Notes: a model not told the origin generated them from the sequence alone. Numbered from the stretch's first letter, positions 11,830 to 23,157 are shown. The stretch: 64,000 bases of DNA from Adiantum capillus-veneris (GCA_014529385.2 CM043965.1:18484912-18548911), one strand, 5' to 3'. A program made the numbers and translations.

Positions 11830-12768
11830 AATGACAAGGCGACGCAAGACATTCGGCAATGTTATAGGCAAGGAGGAGAATAGTTCACACATGCCAGAGT
11901 ATGCCACTGAAAATGTTACTCGACAAAGAAAGGCTCGAAAGTTGTCATTTGGAGATGCATCACAGGTAACCCAAGATCACTCTATGGACGAGGAGAATGA
12001 CAGGGTGACAATTAGGGCCATCGAGGTTGACATAAATGACACCATGTGGGCAATCCGTAGGTGCAAACCGGGTCTACGTTCACTTGCCAAGGAAAAATCA
12101 AAGGTGGAAAGTGCAAGAAAAAGGTGAATTTATGCGTAGAGGGAACAACGGCACCAAGTTTTTGGGGGAAACGCAACTGAGAGGGGCGTAACAATGAGAC
12201 ATGGGTATGGTTTTTTAGTTTCGATGTCAAACATGTGTGGGATCTATGTCCATATATTGTGATGCGGCGTCCAAGACCTCCACTTGAGTGGCCATTGGCA
12301 CAGGGCACGAACTTAACAGCGCTAGAAGTAAAGTCTTTGCAGCTAGCGGGGTTTCATATCGCAACAAAAACTATGGAAGTGCAAGGGCAAAGACGTGTGG
12401 GTAGGTATAGGGCAGGTGTTTCTGAAGAGGCATCGAAAAGGATCGACAGTGCTCTAGGACTAGAAATGGTCATCAAACAAGTGGAAATGGTAAAGATCGG
12501 TAAGCATGAAGTCTTCATTGTAGAAACACCAAAATCAAAGGTACATGGTGAGAAATATCGAGTCACAATAGCTAGGAATCCTAGTTGTACTTGCAAAGAC
12601 TTCAAAAGGAGGTTAGGGGAAGGAATGACCTACGTGGCTTGCAAACACTTGTATTATATCTACTTGAGAGTGTTTGGAATGGACATAAACCATAACATGT
12701 TCATTCATCAGTCTAGTCTGGTTGATAACGAGCTCAAAACTTTATTGAGTGCAAAAAGACTGTTGTAA
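11830..12768 (+). pseudogene. SWIM zinc-finger protein, copy 1 (frameshifted)
   Basis: The first frame (MTRRRKTFGNVIGKEENSS..., from 11830) is basic then acidic with no known domain. A different frame from about 12210 to 12768 reads VWDLCPYIVMRRPRPPLEWP and ends with CTCKDFKRRLGEGMTYVACK followed by H. The C-x-C...C-x-H signature, just before LYYIYLRVFG, is a SWIM zinc finger. SWIM fingers occur in Mutator-like transposases, FAR1-type regulators and other plant proteins. The two halves are in different frames, and copy 1 lacks 5 nt present in copy 2 near 12112. It ends at a TAA at 12766. I cannot tell whether it is a transposon gene or a captured host gene. Confidence 0.6.
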
Positions 12769-13039
12769 TAATCTAGCATTTGTTGGTCTATCACATTTAC
12801 CTTGAGTTGTGCAAATGATGATATTGTTTTGAGTTTTCAACAAAGTGAATTCTATCATTGTTGTCTTTTAATATGCAATTAGAGAATGTGTGATGAGCGA
12901 GAGAGAGAGGGAGAGAGGGAGAGAAAGAGAGAGAGTGTGTGGAGGGAGGGGAGGAGAGAGAGAGAGAGAGAGAGATAGATAGATAGTTCTATTATCGTCC
13001 TGGGAGGTCAAATATGACCTATGGGACCAAATGAACATG
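12769..13039. other. SWIM gene 3' flank and GA-rich tract
   Basis: Short AT-rich 3' flank, then a purine tract at about 12896-12986 ((GA)n with GGGA interruptions) ending in GATAGATAGATAG, which abuts the LINE 3' untranslated region. Confidence 0.7.
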
Positions 13040-16000
13040 TCACGTGGTGTGAGTGGAGTTCATAAGTGACTCTCGATGCTCAAAAATGGCTGAAATGAGC
13101 GTCGCAATAGAGAGTCCACATCGTGGTTGGGAGAGGAAGGTATGTAGGGAGAGCTCATGGCTGAATATATGGGGAAAAGAGGACCTAATGTGGTCAAAAG
13201 CTGAGCACTCAAGTAGTGTGTGGTACTCACTCTCTCGCACTTGACTAGGGCATAAGGTGCAAAGTCGATGACACTCCTCGCCAGTGCCCCAACGTCCTGT
13301 CTCGCAGCGTAGAGAATGGGAGCTAAGACGAATGGAGGCAATGGTGCGGATCGCACTCAACGGGATGGGCTCAAGGATGTAGGAAGGGGTTCGGTTACCT
13401 CGTTCCGAGAAGAAGAGAGATTTGTAGTTTGGGGCAACGTGTGTGGTGTAATGGCTGAAGCGAGAACCTCTAGATTTCTCCCAAGCCATGATACATTGGC
13501 GTTGTAAGAAGGCCTCATTAACTTGGGAGTCGATCGACGCATCCTTGACCAAGTGACATGCATCCCATCTTCCAAACCATTTCTTGATATCAAGCATCCA
13601 CCCCGAACTTAGTATTTTGCTCTTGCATGTCTTTTGAACCTTTTGACTTGCTTCATATGCGATGCTAGGAAGTCGATGCAAAGGGCTACGTTGTGTCTTA
13701 CGCATGTACTCCACAACCCTTTCCATGCCCAAGACCTCAATGGGAAGCGATCCGGACTCAAGAAGTAAGAGCATGTAGGGTGTTTGTGTCTTGACTTGGA
13801 GAAAGTTGGTGAGAAAACGCTTTTGGACATTCTCAAACTCTTTCCAAGTAGACTTCCCGATGCTTCCACCCCACACCTCCACTCCATAAAGAAGCACCGG
13901 TGTCACCAATGTGTCAAAGAGGTACTTTTTGAGAGCCCAACACTTGATCTCTCCTGCATTGCACATGTTCTCAAATGCATAATAAGCCCTCTTTCCGGCT
14001 TCCAAGCGACGCATTGCACAATCCTTCCATTTATGATTGGATGGAACCTCAAGGCCAAGGTACTTGAAGTGATCTACCACTTCAAGTTTCTCATTGTTGT
14101 ATACAATGCATGGATTTTCGTCATTGAGGGTCTTTACAAGCATAACCTTGGTTTTGGATCCATTCACGATCAACCCGCTATGTAGGCAAAAGCGTTCCAA
14201 GACACTCATAAGCTTTTGTGCATCTTCTAAGGTATGTGCCAAGAGCACTACATCATCGGCATAAAGCAAAAGCATGATCACCGCATTTCCAATCTTAACC
14301 TCTTCTATGCCTTCTTGCTGCATAAAATCAAGAACCATGTATTCCAATTCATCAATGAGTAGCCCAAAGAGGGTTGGGGAAAGTGGGCATCCTTGTTTGA
14401 CACCAATAGTGCTTGCAAAAAATTCTGAAATTCCATCTCCCATACGTAATCGACATATCACTTTTTGGTAGATGCGAAAGACTGCATGCATAAATTCTCT
14501 CGGCACTTGAAGGCTTTGCATACGTCTCCAAAGATTTCCTCGCGGTACCATGTCAAAAGCTTTCTTGAAATCCACAAAGCAACAATACAACTTTTTTCCT
14601 TTCAATCGAGACGCTTCCATAAGAACTCGAAGAGTGACAAGGTGATCAATAGTGCTATGATGCTTTCGAAAACCTGCTTGGCCAAGCGCACGTTTGCCAT
14701 TCTTTTCAGCCCATTCACTTATCTTCATCTCCATGATACATCCAAATAACTTTGCCATCAAAGAACCAACCATTATAGTGCGATAGTTGTTCACATTGTT
14801 TACATCTCCTCCTTTGTGCAAAGGTTTGATCCAATTTGCACTCCAATCATGAGGCATGCCATACTGAAGTGCAAGGTTAAACATATCGCATATCCAATAA
14901 CGTGTTTTCTTGCTTGTCCATTTAATCATTTCAGCCTTGACACCTTGAAGGTCACCTGCCTTGCGAGTAGCAAGTTTCTCAAGCGCGCGGCATACATCTT
15001 CAATGGTAAAGAAGGGAGACATAAATGGAAGGGAGCTACAACCCTCCATCTTATCAACATTGGGTTGCTCATAGAGGTTCTTACAATGCATATACATATC
15101 CTCAAGAGTCAAGTCACCAAAGCTCTCAACGCGCTTGCCTTTTAGATTTTGCCAAAACTTGCCACATGCATGTGCTTTCTCTTGTGCTAAAAGAAGTTGT
15201 TTTTCGACTTCCCACCTTCTCCTCTTCTTTTGAACAAGTGCTTTGTATGTGTGTGAACATTCCAAGTAAACTTCCTTGTCTTTGATTGCATCCAATCTTA
15301 GCAAGTGTTTTCGGGCTTGACTACATTCCATGTCAAACCATTTCTTCTTGGTGCTACCCTTCTTAGACCTTTTGCAAGACATGTGTTTCGCCGAAAAGCA
15401 TTCCTTCGCACAAGAGAAAATTACTTCTTTGAAAACTTTCCACTTGCATTCTAATGTTGGGCTCCCTTGATGCTCTATCATGCTTAACATTTGGTCCACC
15501 ATATCAGCATATATAAGTGCTCGTTTGAAGTCTAGACGTAGGTACAAATGATTCACATCATGATTGGAGGCTACATGCTCGGGCCGTTTACCACACTTGA
15601 GGTCAATACATAACATCCTATGATCCGATTCCGGATTCCATTCACCAAGTGTAAAGCTTTGTATGCATTCTAGAGTGGCTTCTGAGAACAACATATAGTC
15701 AATCACGCTAGCACCATTGTGCTTTCTACATGTAAAGTCATTGGTGCCTTGCCATAGAGATACACCATTTGCAATGAGCATTCCGGTACTATTGCACATA
15801 TGTAGAAGTGACTTTCCATAGTGATCCACTTCTTTTGCATCATTAGAACTTCGATTATACATGTATGAGTCATCCACTCTTCTTGATACATGCGGCATGT
15901 CGACTTGTTGTGTGTCGTGTTGTAACATATTTGTGCGAGCATTCATGTCTCCAAAAACAATGACTTCACCTTGATCCTTGTAATAAGCAATGTCTTCCTC

Positions 16001-16420
16001 TAGTTCAACAAAGGGCTGATCTCTATCCATATTCAAGCGAGCATAAAAGTTGGAGTCATAGTGAGGAATGTAGCAGTCGGCCACAAACATGACTTGACCA
16101 TTTGGTGGGCTGATTTTCAGCCATAAGTGGCGTTTATACTTATCTTCTTTGACAATGGAAACATCTTTCAAACCCTTTTTGGTCATACATGCTATGCCTC
16201 CTTGGCCTCTTCGTTGCTTTGCATTTTTGGCCCACATCAAAGAATGTACATCGTATTTGTCAAATCCAAGAATTCGTTGCGCATCATGCTCCCATGTTTC
16301 GACAAGAAGTATCACATCAGAGTCATTGGTAAGCTCATCAATGCCAATTCCCGCATTCCATGGATACCCGTTACAATTCCAAAAGCTTATTCGCAAGCGT
16401 GAGTTGGTCTCATAGATCAT
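13040..16420 (-). CDS. LINE ORF2: AP endonuclease and reverse transcriptase, 1126 aa
   Basis: The N-terminal apurinic-like endonuclease shows FWNCNGYPW (residues 12-21), LLVETW, VFGDMNARTN, VIDYMLFSE and SDHRMLCIDL, matching the N, E, GD-x-N, ID and SDH active-site motifs. The central reverse transcriptase has KPLHKGGDVNNVNNYRTI, GQAGFRKHHSTIDHLVTLR, CCFVDFKKAFDMVPR, GVKQGCPLSPTLFGLLID and the catalytic YADDVVLLA. A C-terminal cysteine motif (CTLCPSQVRESEYHTLLEC) follows. The product nicks target DNA and primes reverse transcription on it. The ATG lies 6 nt past the ORF1 stop, suggesting coupled translation. The FVDFKKAFD/VPR form is more like RTE/CR1/L2-type enzymes than plant L1. No stop or frameshift is present. 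Confidence 0.93.
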   Translation of the reverse strand: MIYETNSRLRISFWNCNGYPWNAGIGIDELTNDSDVILLVETWEHDAQRILGFDKYDVHSLMWAKNAKQRRGQGGIACMTKKGLKDVSIVKEDKYKRHLWLKISPPNGQVMFVADCYIPHYDSNFYARLNMDRDQPFVELEEDIAYYKDQGEVIVFGDMNARTNMLQHDTQQVDMPHVSRRVDDSYMYNRSSNDAKEVDHYGKSLLHMCNSTGMLIANGVSLWQGTNDFTCRKHNGASVIDYMLFSEATLECIQSFTLGEWNPESDHRMLCIDLKCGKRPEHVASNHDVNHLYLRLDFKRALIYADMVDQMLSMIEHQGSPTLECKWKVFKEVIFSCAKECFSAKHMSCKRSKKGSTKKKWFDMECSQARKHLLRLDAIKDKEVYLECSHTYKALVQKKRRRWEVEKQLLLAQEKAHACGKFWQNLKGKRVESFGDLTLEDMYMHCKNLYEQPNVDKMEGCSSLPFMSPFFTIEDVCRALEKLATRKAGDLQGVKAEMIKWTSKKTRYWICDMFNLALQYGMPHDWSANWIKPLHKGGDVNNVNNYRTIMVGSLMAKLFGCIMEMKISEWAEKNGKRALGQAGFRKHHSTIDHLVTLRVLMEASRLKGKKLYCCFVDFKKAFDMVPRGNLWRRMQSLQVPREFMHAVFRIYQKVICRLRMGDGISEFFASTIGVKQGCPLSPTLFGLLIDELEYMVLDFMQQEGIEEVKIGNAVIMLLLYADDVVLLAHTLEDAQKLMSVLERFCLHSGLIVNGSKTKVMLVKTLNDENPCIVYNNEKLEVVDHFKYLGLEVPSNHKWKDCAMRRLEAGKRAYYAFENMCNAGEIKCWALKKYLFDTLVTPVLLYGVEVWGGSIGKSTWKEFENVQKRFLTNFLQVKTQTPYMLLLLESGSLPIEVLGMERVVEYMRKTQRSPLHRLPSIAYEASQKVQKTCKSKILSSGWMLDIKKWFGRWDACHLVKDASIDSQVNEAFLQRQCIMAWEKSRGSRFSHYTTHVAPNYKSLFFSERGNRTPSYILEPIPLSAIRTIASIRLSSHSLRCETGRWGTGEECHRLCTLCPSQVRESEYHTLLECSAFDHIRSSFPHIFSHELSLHTFLSQPRCGLSIATLISAIFEHRESLMNSTHTT

Positions 16421-16426
16421 GTGTCC

Positions 16427-17359
16427 CTATTTGTTGGGTGGACTTGCATCCTCCTCAAGTGCCTTTTCTTCTTGAGATGATACCTTAACCTTCTTGCTTC
16501 TTTCCTCGTATGCTTTGCGACGTACATTTTGTTGCATAAGAGTGCGATCCTCATATACATTACAACCTGTTCCTTTGAGGTAGATCCAACCATTGTCAAG
16601 GATGATCTTTCTCTTTACCTCATCAGCCATGGTACATACAATAGGTCTTTCTCCCGAGCGAGGGACTCCTTGTTTTCCAACTCGATGTGCACCATAAGCC
16701 ATGATTTCTGACATGCCAAAGTGTGTAGCAAAAAACTCTTCAATAGCAACCGCAAGAGATTGGGGTGTTTCCATGCTTTCCTCCTTGATTCCACGAATGA
16801 CGATGTTCTTTGAGCGTTTTTGTCGTTCTTGCAATTCTTGAGTGTCCACATTCTCTACATTCTTTGCTTGGACAACGGCTTGCGTGATAGGAGATGTAGA
16901 AACCACATTATCCTTACATATATCAGCCCATGATTTGGATGCATTTTTCATCTCACATACATCATGTCGTATTGTATCTATCGTTTCCTCTTTCAATACA
17001 TGATCACTCTCAACTTTGCTCAAGCGCTCTTTCACTACATTCATGTCCACAAGAGAGCGTTTACATTCTTGAACTTCATTCTCAAGATGCATCAAGCGCG
17101 TTGTTTGCATTTCAAGAACCTTCTTGAGGTGCTCATTCTCCACAACGAGAACTCTTAAGGTACCATTCTCCATTGCAAGTGCGCGCAACTCTTCACCTTG
17201 CTTGTTGACGGTTTCTTGTAACGAGATCAAGTAAGCCATGATCATTGCTTCCGTTGTTGTAGACGATGTGGTTGGATTAGCATCCAAATTCCTTGGATAT
17301 TTTGCATCATTCTCCATGGCGAGTGTGGCTTTTCCACCCTTGCGAGTTTTGTCTGACAT
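16427..17359 (-). CDS. LINE ORF1: coiled-coil RNA-binding protein
   Basis: About 310 aa from the ATG at 17359 (MSDKTRKGGKAT). An upstream TTG could extend it 3 codons but is unlikely to be used. Residues about 40-140 form heptad-rich helices (LQETVNKQGEELRALAMENG; LKKVLEMQTTRLMHLENEVQ), a predicted coiled coil that would trimerise or multimerise. Residues about 185-280 (KNIVIRGIKEES; AHRVGKQGVPRSGERPIVC) resemble the RRM-like domain of L1-type ORF1 proteins. A charged tail ends in PPNK. It would coat element RNA. It ends in TAG 6 nt before ORF2. Confidence 0.85.
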   Translation of the reverse strand: MSDKTRKGGKATLAMENDAKYPRNLDANPTTSSTTTEAMIMAYLISLQETVNKQGEELRALAMENGTLRVLVVENEHLKKVLEMQTTRLMHLENEVQECKRSLVDMNVVKERLSKVESDHVLKEETIDTIRHDVCEMKNASKSWADICKDNVVSTSPITQAVVQAKNVENVDTQELQERQKRSKNIVIRGIKEESMETPQSLAVAIEEFFATHFGMSEIMAYGAHRVGKQGVPRSGERPIVCTMADEVKRKIILDNGWIYLKGTGCNVYEDRTLMQQNVRRKAYEERSKKVKVSSQEEKALEEDASPPNK

Positions 17360-17580
17360 TGCCTTCAAGTCGGCAACAAAAACGCAAAGTTTTGACAGTT
17401 TTTTCAGTTCTGAGATGCTGTTACAGCAAAGCCTTCCATTACACAGAAAAATTCTGTCTTTACATCAATGCGTAGAGGGCTTCGTGCTCTTCGATTGAGG
17501 CTATAGATCACCTAAATCGGAGTTCGGATGAGCAAGTTATGGTCAAAAGAGTGAACTGCTGTCTACTAGGTCAAAAAACG

Positions 17581-17581
17581 G

Positions 17582-17659
<78 letters not shown>

Positions 17660-17718
17660 GATTTAATGGGGCCCTTAATGGGGGAGAGGAAAAGAGAGAC
17701 GAGAGGAGGAATTGAGCA

Positions 17719-17761
<43 letters not shown>

Positions 17762-17870
17762 GACAGGGAGAGAAAGAGAGAGTGTGTTGGGGGGAGGGGG
17801 GAGAGAGAGACAAGTGAGAGAGAAAGAGAGAGGGGGGGGAGAGAGAGAGAGGGAGAGAGGAGGTCCTTGA
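17581..17870 (+). repeat. (GT)n and (GA)n microsatellite complex
   Basis: (GT)n at about 17583-17613 joins (GA)n at 17613-17656. Further GA runs occur at 17722-17758 and in purine-rich sequence up to about 17865. It lies directly upstream of the LINE 5' end. Confidence 0.95.
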
Positions 17871-18058
17871 GTAGCCCACTGGAAGGAAGAGTGGGAGGAG
17901 AACCGACGGAAATGGGCGGTGGTTGTAGGAGGAGGATGGTGGTAGTGAGCTAACACCACCAACCACCGATGGTGGGCTTGGGTGTTGGTGGTCATGGGTG
18001 GTAAGGGGCGGCTATGGAAGGTAGAGGTGGTGGGGGGGGGGAAAAAAACCTCGCTCTA
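17871..18058. other. Spacer with GTGGT-rich sequence
   Basis: G-rich stretch with repeated GGTGGT motifs and a poly-G run near 18033. No gene seen. Confidence 0.5.
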
Positions 18059-18957
18059 AAGCTCGCTCCATAACCACCCCCACTATTCCAAGGATAACAT
18101 TTTCTATCTAGATGCTAAACTTTTTGTTTTTATGCTGATATGTTTAGCTGAGGTGGAGGGTGATATACTTCTCCTTTTAACAAGATAGGAACAAATTGAC
18201 AGTGTGCCAGATCTTGTATAAGAGCATAAAGGTGTTGGGCCCCAATGTTTAAAAAGTTGATTATACTCCCAGTTTATAGTGCCCTTTGTAGTGAAATGTA
18301 GACAAGAATTTTTGGTCGAAAACATCCTGAGTGCCATGATTGGACGCTTGGGCTCGCTGCTGTGGTGATTCACCTGCTGACTGTTTGGCAGCTCTCTTGC
18401 CACTCGAGACTCTCTTGCCACTATTCTCCACGCAAGTCGTTGATCAGCTGTTACCATAGCTTGCATTACATGGATTGTCGACCATGACTCCCGTATATTG
18501 TGTCTTCGCTCTCCCCATCCTGTTGAAGCTCGTAGTCGTCCGATGCTAGGCCCCACTATTTCCTTGCTTTGTTGTCCCGCCGCCTCCATCCACTCATTAG
18601 CCACTTGCCCATGGCCATCTCCCATCTGGTCTGCGCAACTACTTGAAGCTATCGAGTTTTCGTGTGGCCATGTCCTTTTTGGTCTACACAATTACTTGAA
18701 GCTAGCGAAGGGGGCACTCTGTATGGCCGAGGACAATGCCAGAAAGGTGCTGGATTGGGGCGATACCTACCTCCTCCTACCTCTTGAGATGCTACTCCCA
18801 GAGAGAGAGAGAGAGAGAAGGCTGCATCCCCATCAGAAGGCTCTTGGAGAGAGAAAGAGAGCGTTCTGGGATATGGGAGATGCAACCGGCACAAAACGGC
18901 AAAAGCAAGTGATGGGGGATCAAAAGGTGTGGCAAAGCAGCACAGGAAGGTCGAGTA
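18059..18957. repeat. Duplicated segment A (pair with 54473-55570)
   Basis: From AAAGCTCGCTCCATAA to AGGTCGAGTAACA the sequence matches 54473-55570 at roughly 95 percent. The partner has an extra block of about 170 bp with two expanded (GA)n runs. Inside, 'TGGTCT(G/A)C(G/A)CAA(C/T)TACTTGAAGCTA' is present twice in tandem (near 18618 and 18680). No known protein domain is visible. The abrupt, shared ends suggest a mobile or segmentally duplicated unit of unknown type. Confidence 0.85.
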
Positions 18958-19127
18958 ACAACAGGTAAGGGTGTGAGAACGAATTAACATGTGGGTTCCC
19001 GCATGTCAAGGAAGGTGGTGAGATCTCAGTATATCTGCCCTCCGGCAAGTCAAGGGAACTCGTACTGACACTCAAAACCTCTCGCCGTGAGTGGAGGTGC
19101 AACTCAAAATCTCCCGCGGTGCCTGGG

Positions 19128-19170
<43 letters not shown>

Positions 19171-19366
19171 GGCTGACGTGGCAGCTGGAGGTGGAGGGAT
19201 AATGGATTCCGCACCTGTTTGCAACCACGTGGAGAACCTTTTTAAGCTTGCATTGCCGTGTAGATAACTGAAAGAGGAAGTTGCAATCAATGACCTGCGC
19301 AGAGTGAGGGAAGTTGCCTGCTGAGCGAGCGAGCGAAGTTCTCTAGTCTTCCGGGCCAGCGATGGC
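18958..19366. other. Spacer with (GA)n run
   Basis: No gene identified. A (GA)n microsatellite lies at about 19131-19168, with GAGCGAGCGAGCG near 19322-19337. Confidence 0.6.
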
Positions 19367-20430
<1,064 letters not shown>

Positions 20431-20443
<13 letters not shown>

Positions 20444-20596
20444 ACATTTTTTTGATTAACTAATGCAATAATCAAAATTTTCACAATTTTAGTCTCCTTG
20501 AGGATGCAACTAACATTCTCTGTAAACATTTTTTTGATTAACTAATGCAATAATCAAAATTTTCACAATTTTAGTCTCCTTGAGGATGTAACTAAC
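20431..20596 (+). repeat. 82-bp tandem duplication
   Basis: The unit beginning ATTCTCTGTAAACATTTTTT recurs at 20433 and 20515. It covers the stop codon region and 3' flank of the poly(A) polymerase pseudogene. Confidence 0.95.
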
Positions 20597-20712
20597 ATTT
20601 GTGTTACTCTCTTTTGAACTCATTTGTCCACCAAGTGACATGCCACTCTCTTTTGAACTCATCTGCATTGAGCGTCGCAACTAGTCTTGTGTGGTGTAGT
20701 TAATGTGTGAAG

Positions 20713-20883
20713 TATACTGCCTATTTATTGGCTCATTCCTAATAAAATTCGAGATTCATCGCAGCCCTCCGTTTAGTGTCGTTTCTCTTGCAGAATCTAT
20801 ATTGCCTATTCATTGGCTCATTTCTAATAAAATTCGAGATTCATCGCAGCCCTCCGTTTAGTATCGTTTCTCTTGCAGAATCC
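20713..20883 (+). repeat. 85-bp tandem duplication
   Basis: The unit with GCCTATTYATTGGCTCATT and GAGATTCATCGCAGCCCTCC occurs at 20719 and 20804. Both copies end GTTTCTCTTGCAGAATC. Confidence 0.95.
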
Positions 20884-22159
20884 AGTGTTGCAGCCATTGG
20901 ATGGGTACCACATCAGCATGCATAATAAATTTCAAATCTTGCAAATGATTGTCACACACGGCAGAGCAGTGGGAATATGAACCAGTGTTCTCCATGTCAG
21001 CCCATCAGAATTTGAAACATGCAACCAATCATTGCCTACATAATCTGTTGTTTGCGCAACTATGTTGCCTCCCTCCCCTGTGCAACCTATGCTTTGCCAT
21101 CCACATGTAAACTCTTTAATGGCCCCCACCCCCCTGGATTTGATGGCCGGGAATGGTTGCCTTCTGACCATTCTCATAATCAGGGTGGCCAGCAGGCTCC
21201 CGGCCTCCACCGATTGCCCATGATTAATGAGAACGGTCAGTAGGCGACCATTCCCTACACCTTCACTGAGTCGTACACCGTAGTGAGACCGTGGATTGGC
21301 TTGAAAAGAGAGAGAGAGAGAGAGAGAGAGTGAGAGAGAGTCGCTTTTAGTTGCAACATTCTACCTTCTATCACACAACTTGGCCTTCCCCTAAGGTTCA
21401 GAGCCTTACTACCTATCACCAACCTTCTCGAGTATACTAAATCGATATTGCAATTGAAATAAAAAAAGTAGTAATTACTCATATTAGTTTATTTTTAAAA
21501 AGATACTATGGGTAGATTGCATGATAACTTTTTCTAAGGTAAAAAGATAAATCAAAACAAACATAGAAGCTTCATTTGAACAAGTTTATATGGAAAAAGT
21601 CTTGCCTTTGAGGAGTTCCAAAAGAAAAAGAAAACACTAGTTAAACTTTTCATACTAAGGAAATAAAAGTAAAATAAAAAACTAGAAAGTGCATCATTTA
21701 TGTGAGTGCCATATAGAAATATGGTGTAGAATCGGCACAATGTCTTTCTAAATCTATAAGAAACGGAAGTCTTGCCCTTCTTGTAGTCCATTTCCTACTA
21801 CATAGGCATGGTATTCATGAACAAGATAACTTACATGAATTTCTCTTTACTAATTTGGTAACCAAGTCCTTGACATGGCCACATGAAATTTTCTCTTGTA
21901 ATTTCGTACGTTAGTCCTTGCCACCGCTATATTTTGCAATCAACATTTTTTGAGAGGTTACATTTTAGATAGAAAGTTCGTTAAGAACTTTATGTGTTTT
22001 TCGAAAGGCATGTAAGTTGGCATGGGGTTGGCATAAATATTCAAACAAAGTATTGCCAAGCACAACATGTTTCTCCAATAGCCATTGACTAGCAATGTCG
22101 TAGTGAATTCTCTCAACCATGTGAAGGTCTTGCATAAGTAGCACACATGATAGCCTCAA
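20884..22159. other. Non-coding stretch, AT-rich in its second half
   Basis: No recognisable gene. A (GA)n run lies at 21307-21334. The part from 21440 to 22000 is AT-rich and contains many short stops in all frames. A minus-strand frame at 20932-21210 is open by chance and shows no domain. Confidence 0.5.
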
Positions 22160-22620
22160 GCCAAAACAAATGTGGCAAAGCTTAACTCTTGACCATACAC
22201 CACGCCATCTTTGTAAGCAGTCTATTTTTCCTTTCAGCAACACCATTTTGTTGAGGTGTATAGGTCATTGTACATTGGTGTTTTATCCCATAACTAGCCC
22301 TAAATGCATTAAACTCATGAGACATATACTTTTCAGCCATAGTACATTTAGAGACCTTTTCAGCCATAGCGAGAAATTGCTTGAAGCACATGGCCAAACC
22401 TTGAGCATTCGTCTCATAGGTTTCATAAACACTAAAGCCTCCACCTTCTCAAGATCGGCCTCTATACCATTTTGTAAGACCACATGACCTAACAAATGAG
22501 CTCCAAGTTGACCAACTTACACTTCTTTGGATTTAATTGACCACTTTCCTTGTGCAATCTTTGGAAACACAGTTTCACCTTTGATAGATGCTCAAACCTA
22601 GAACTGTAGCGTTATTTATA
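22160..22620 (-). pseudogene. Retroelement scrap: gypsy RT piece joined to copia integrase piece
   Basis: On the minus strand, LNPKKCKL and LGHVVLQNGIEADLEKVEAL (about 22550-22430) match the gypsy RT connection region. Directly after this the reading becomes FKQFLAMAEKVSKCTMAEKY and then YTPQQNGVAERKN (about 22385-22200), the copia integrase catalytic Glu region. Two retroelement classes are therefore fused within 100 bp. There are stops in other parts. Confidence 0.65.
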
Positions 22621-22785
22621 TATCATCCGTAAACATCCTGATAAAATTACTTAGATAAGGTCCAAACACCTTGTTAATCCAATCTTGGAAAGTCATCCAA
22701 GAATCAACCAAACTATAGGGACTCCTGCGATAAGCAAAACATCCCTATGGAGAAATAAATGTAGTATTCACATTAGGAAGGGAAC

Positions 22786-22910
22786 ACTACAAGAGGCTAT
22801 TCATATTAGCGACGCTCACACAGCGACGCTCAAAAAAAAAATTCCCGGCGTCGCTATGAGCGTCGCAAAGTTACTTGTAAATTTGCGACGCTCATAGCGA
22901 CGGCGGCTGG
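22786..22910 (+). repeat. CACTA left terminus: TIR and subterminal repeats
   Basis: After the TIR, AGCGACGCT/GCGACGCTC units occur in direct and inverted orientation several times up to about 22902, including GCGACGCTCATAGCGACG near 22887. Such arrays are the usual binding sites for TNPA-type proteins. Confidence 0.85.
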
Positions 22911-22996
22911 GCTAAAAAACTAACAGAGAGCGCCCAAAAACTCAGATCTCAGATCTGAGTTTTTCGTCGCCCTCAAGCAAGGAGCAGGTAACGCTC

Positions 22997-23002
<6 letters not shown>

Positions 23003-23086
<84 letters not shown>

Positions 23087-23157
23087 AGAGGAAGGAGAGC
23101 CAGGTATGCTCCTTCCCTCTCCTCACTCTCATGTTCCCTTCCCCTCTTTCTCTCTCC

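Larger units (their letters stand above)
11378..12699. repeat. Duplicated segment, copy 1 (LTR plus SWIM gene)
   Basis: The sequence from TAGGCCATACACCATATGGC to CCATAACATG is repeated with only a few percent divergence at 57390-58696. The shared segment covers a minus-strand LTR with PBS and leader, and a plus-strand SWIM-domain reading frame. Copy 1 continues past the shared end into TTCATTCATC, where copy 2 is interrupted by a copia element. Confidence 0.92.
12976..17580 (-). mobile_element. LINE (non-LTR retrotransposon), near full length, two open ORFs
   Basis: On the minus strand: about 220 bp of 5' untranslated sequence, ORF1 (17359-16427), 6 nt, ORF2 (16420-13040), then a short 3' region ending in TATCTATCTATC beside (TC)n. 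Both ORFs are open. There is no poly(A) tail; the 3' end abuts a simple repeat, as in several non-L1 clades. Boundaries are approximate because both ends merge into microsatellite DNA ((GT)n/(GA)n on the right, (GA)n on the left). Confidence 0.85.

Noticed and set aside
12235-12768. Mutator-like transposase from the SWIM finger alone
   Set aside because: No MULE catalytic domain or long terminal inverted repeats are visible; SWIM fingers occur in many other proteins.
18104-18691. 195-aa minus-strand open frame, also open in the duplicate at 54498-55106
   Set aside because: About 22 of 195 residues differ between copies that are roughly 95 percent identical in DNA, so most changes alter amino acids. 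There is no sign of coding constraint and no domain.
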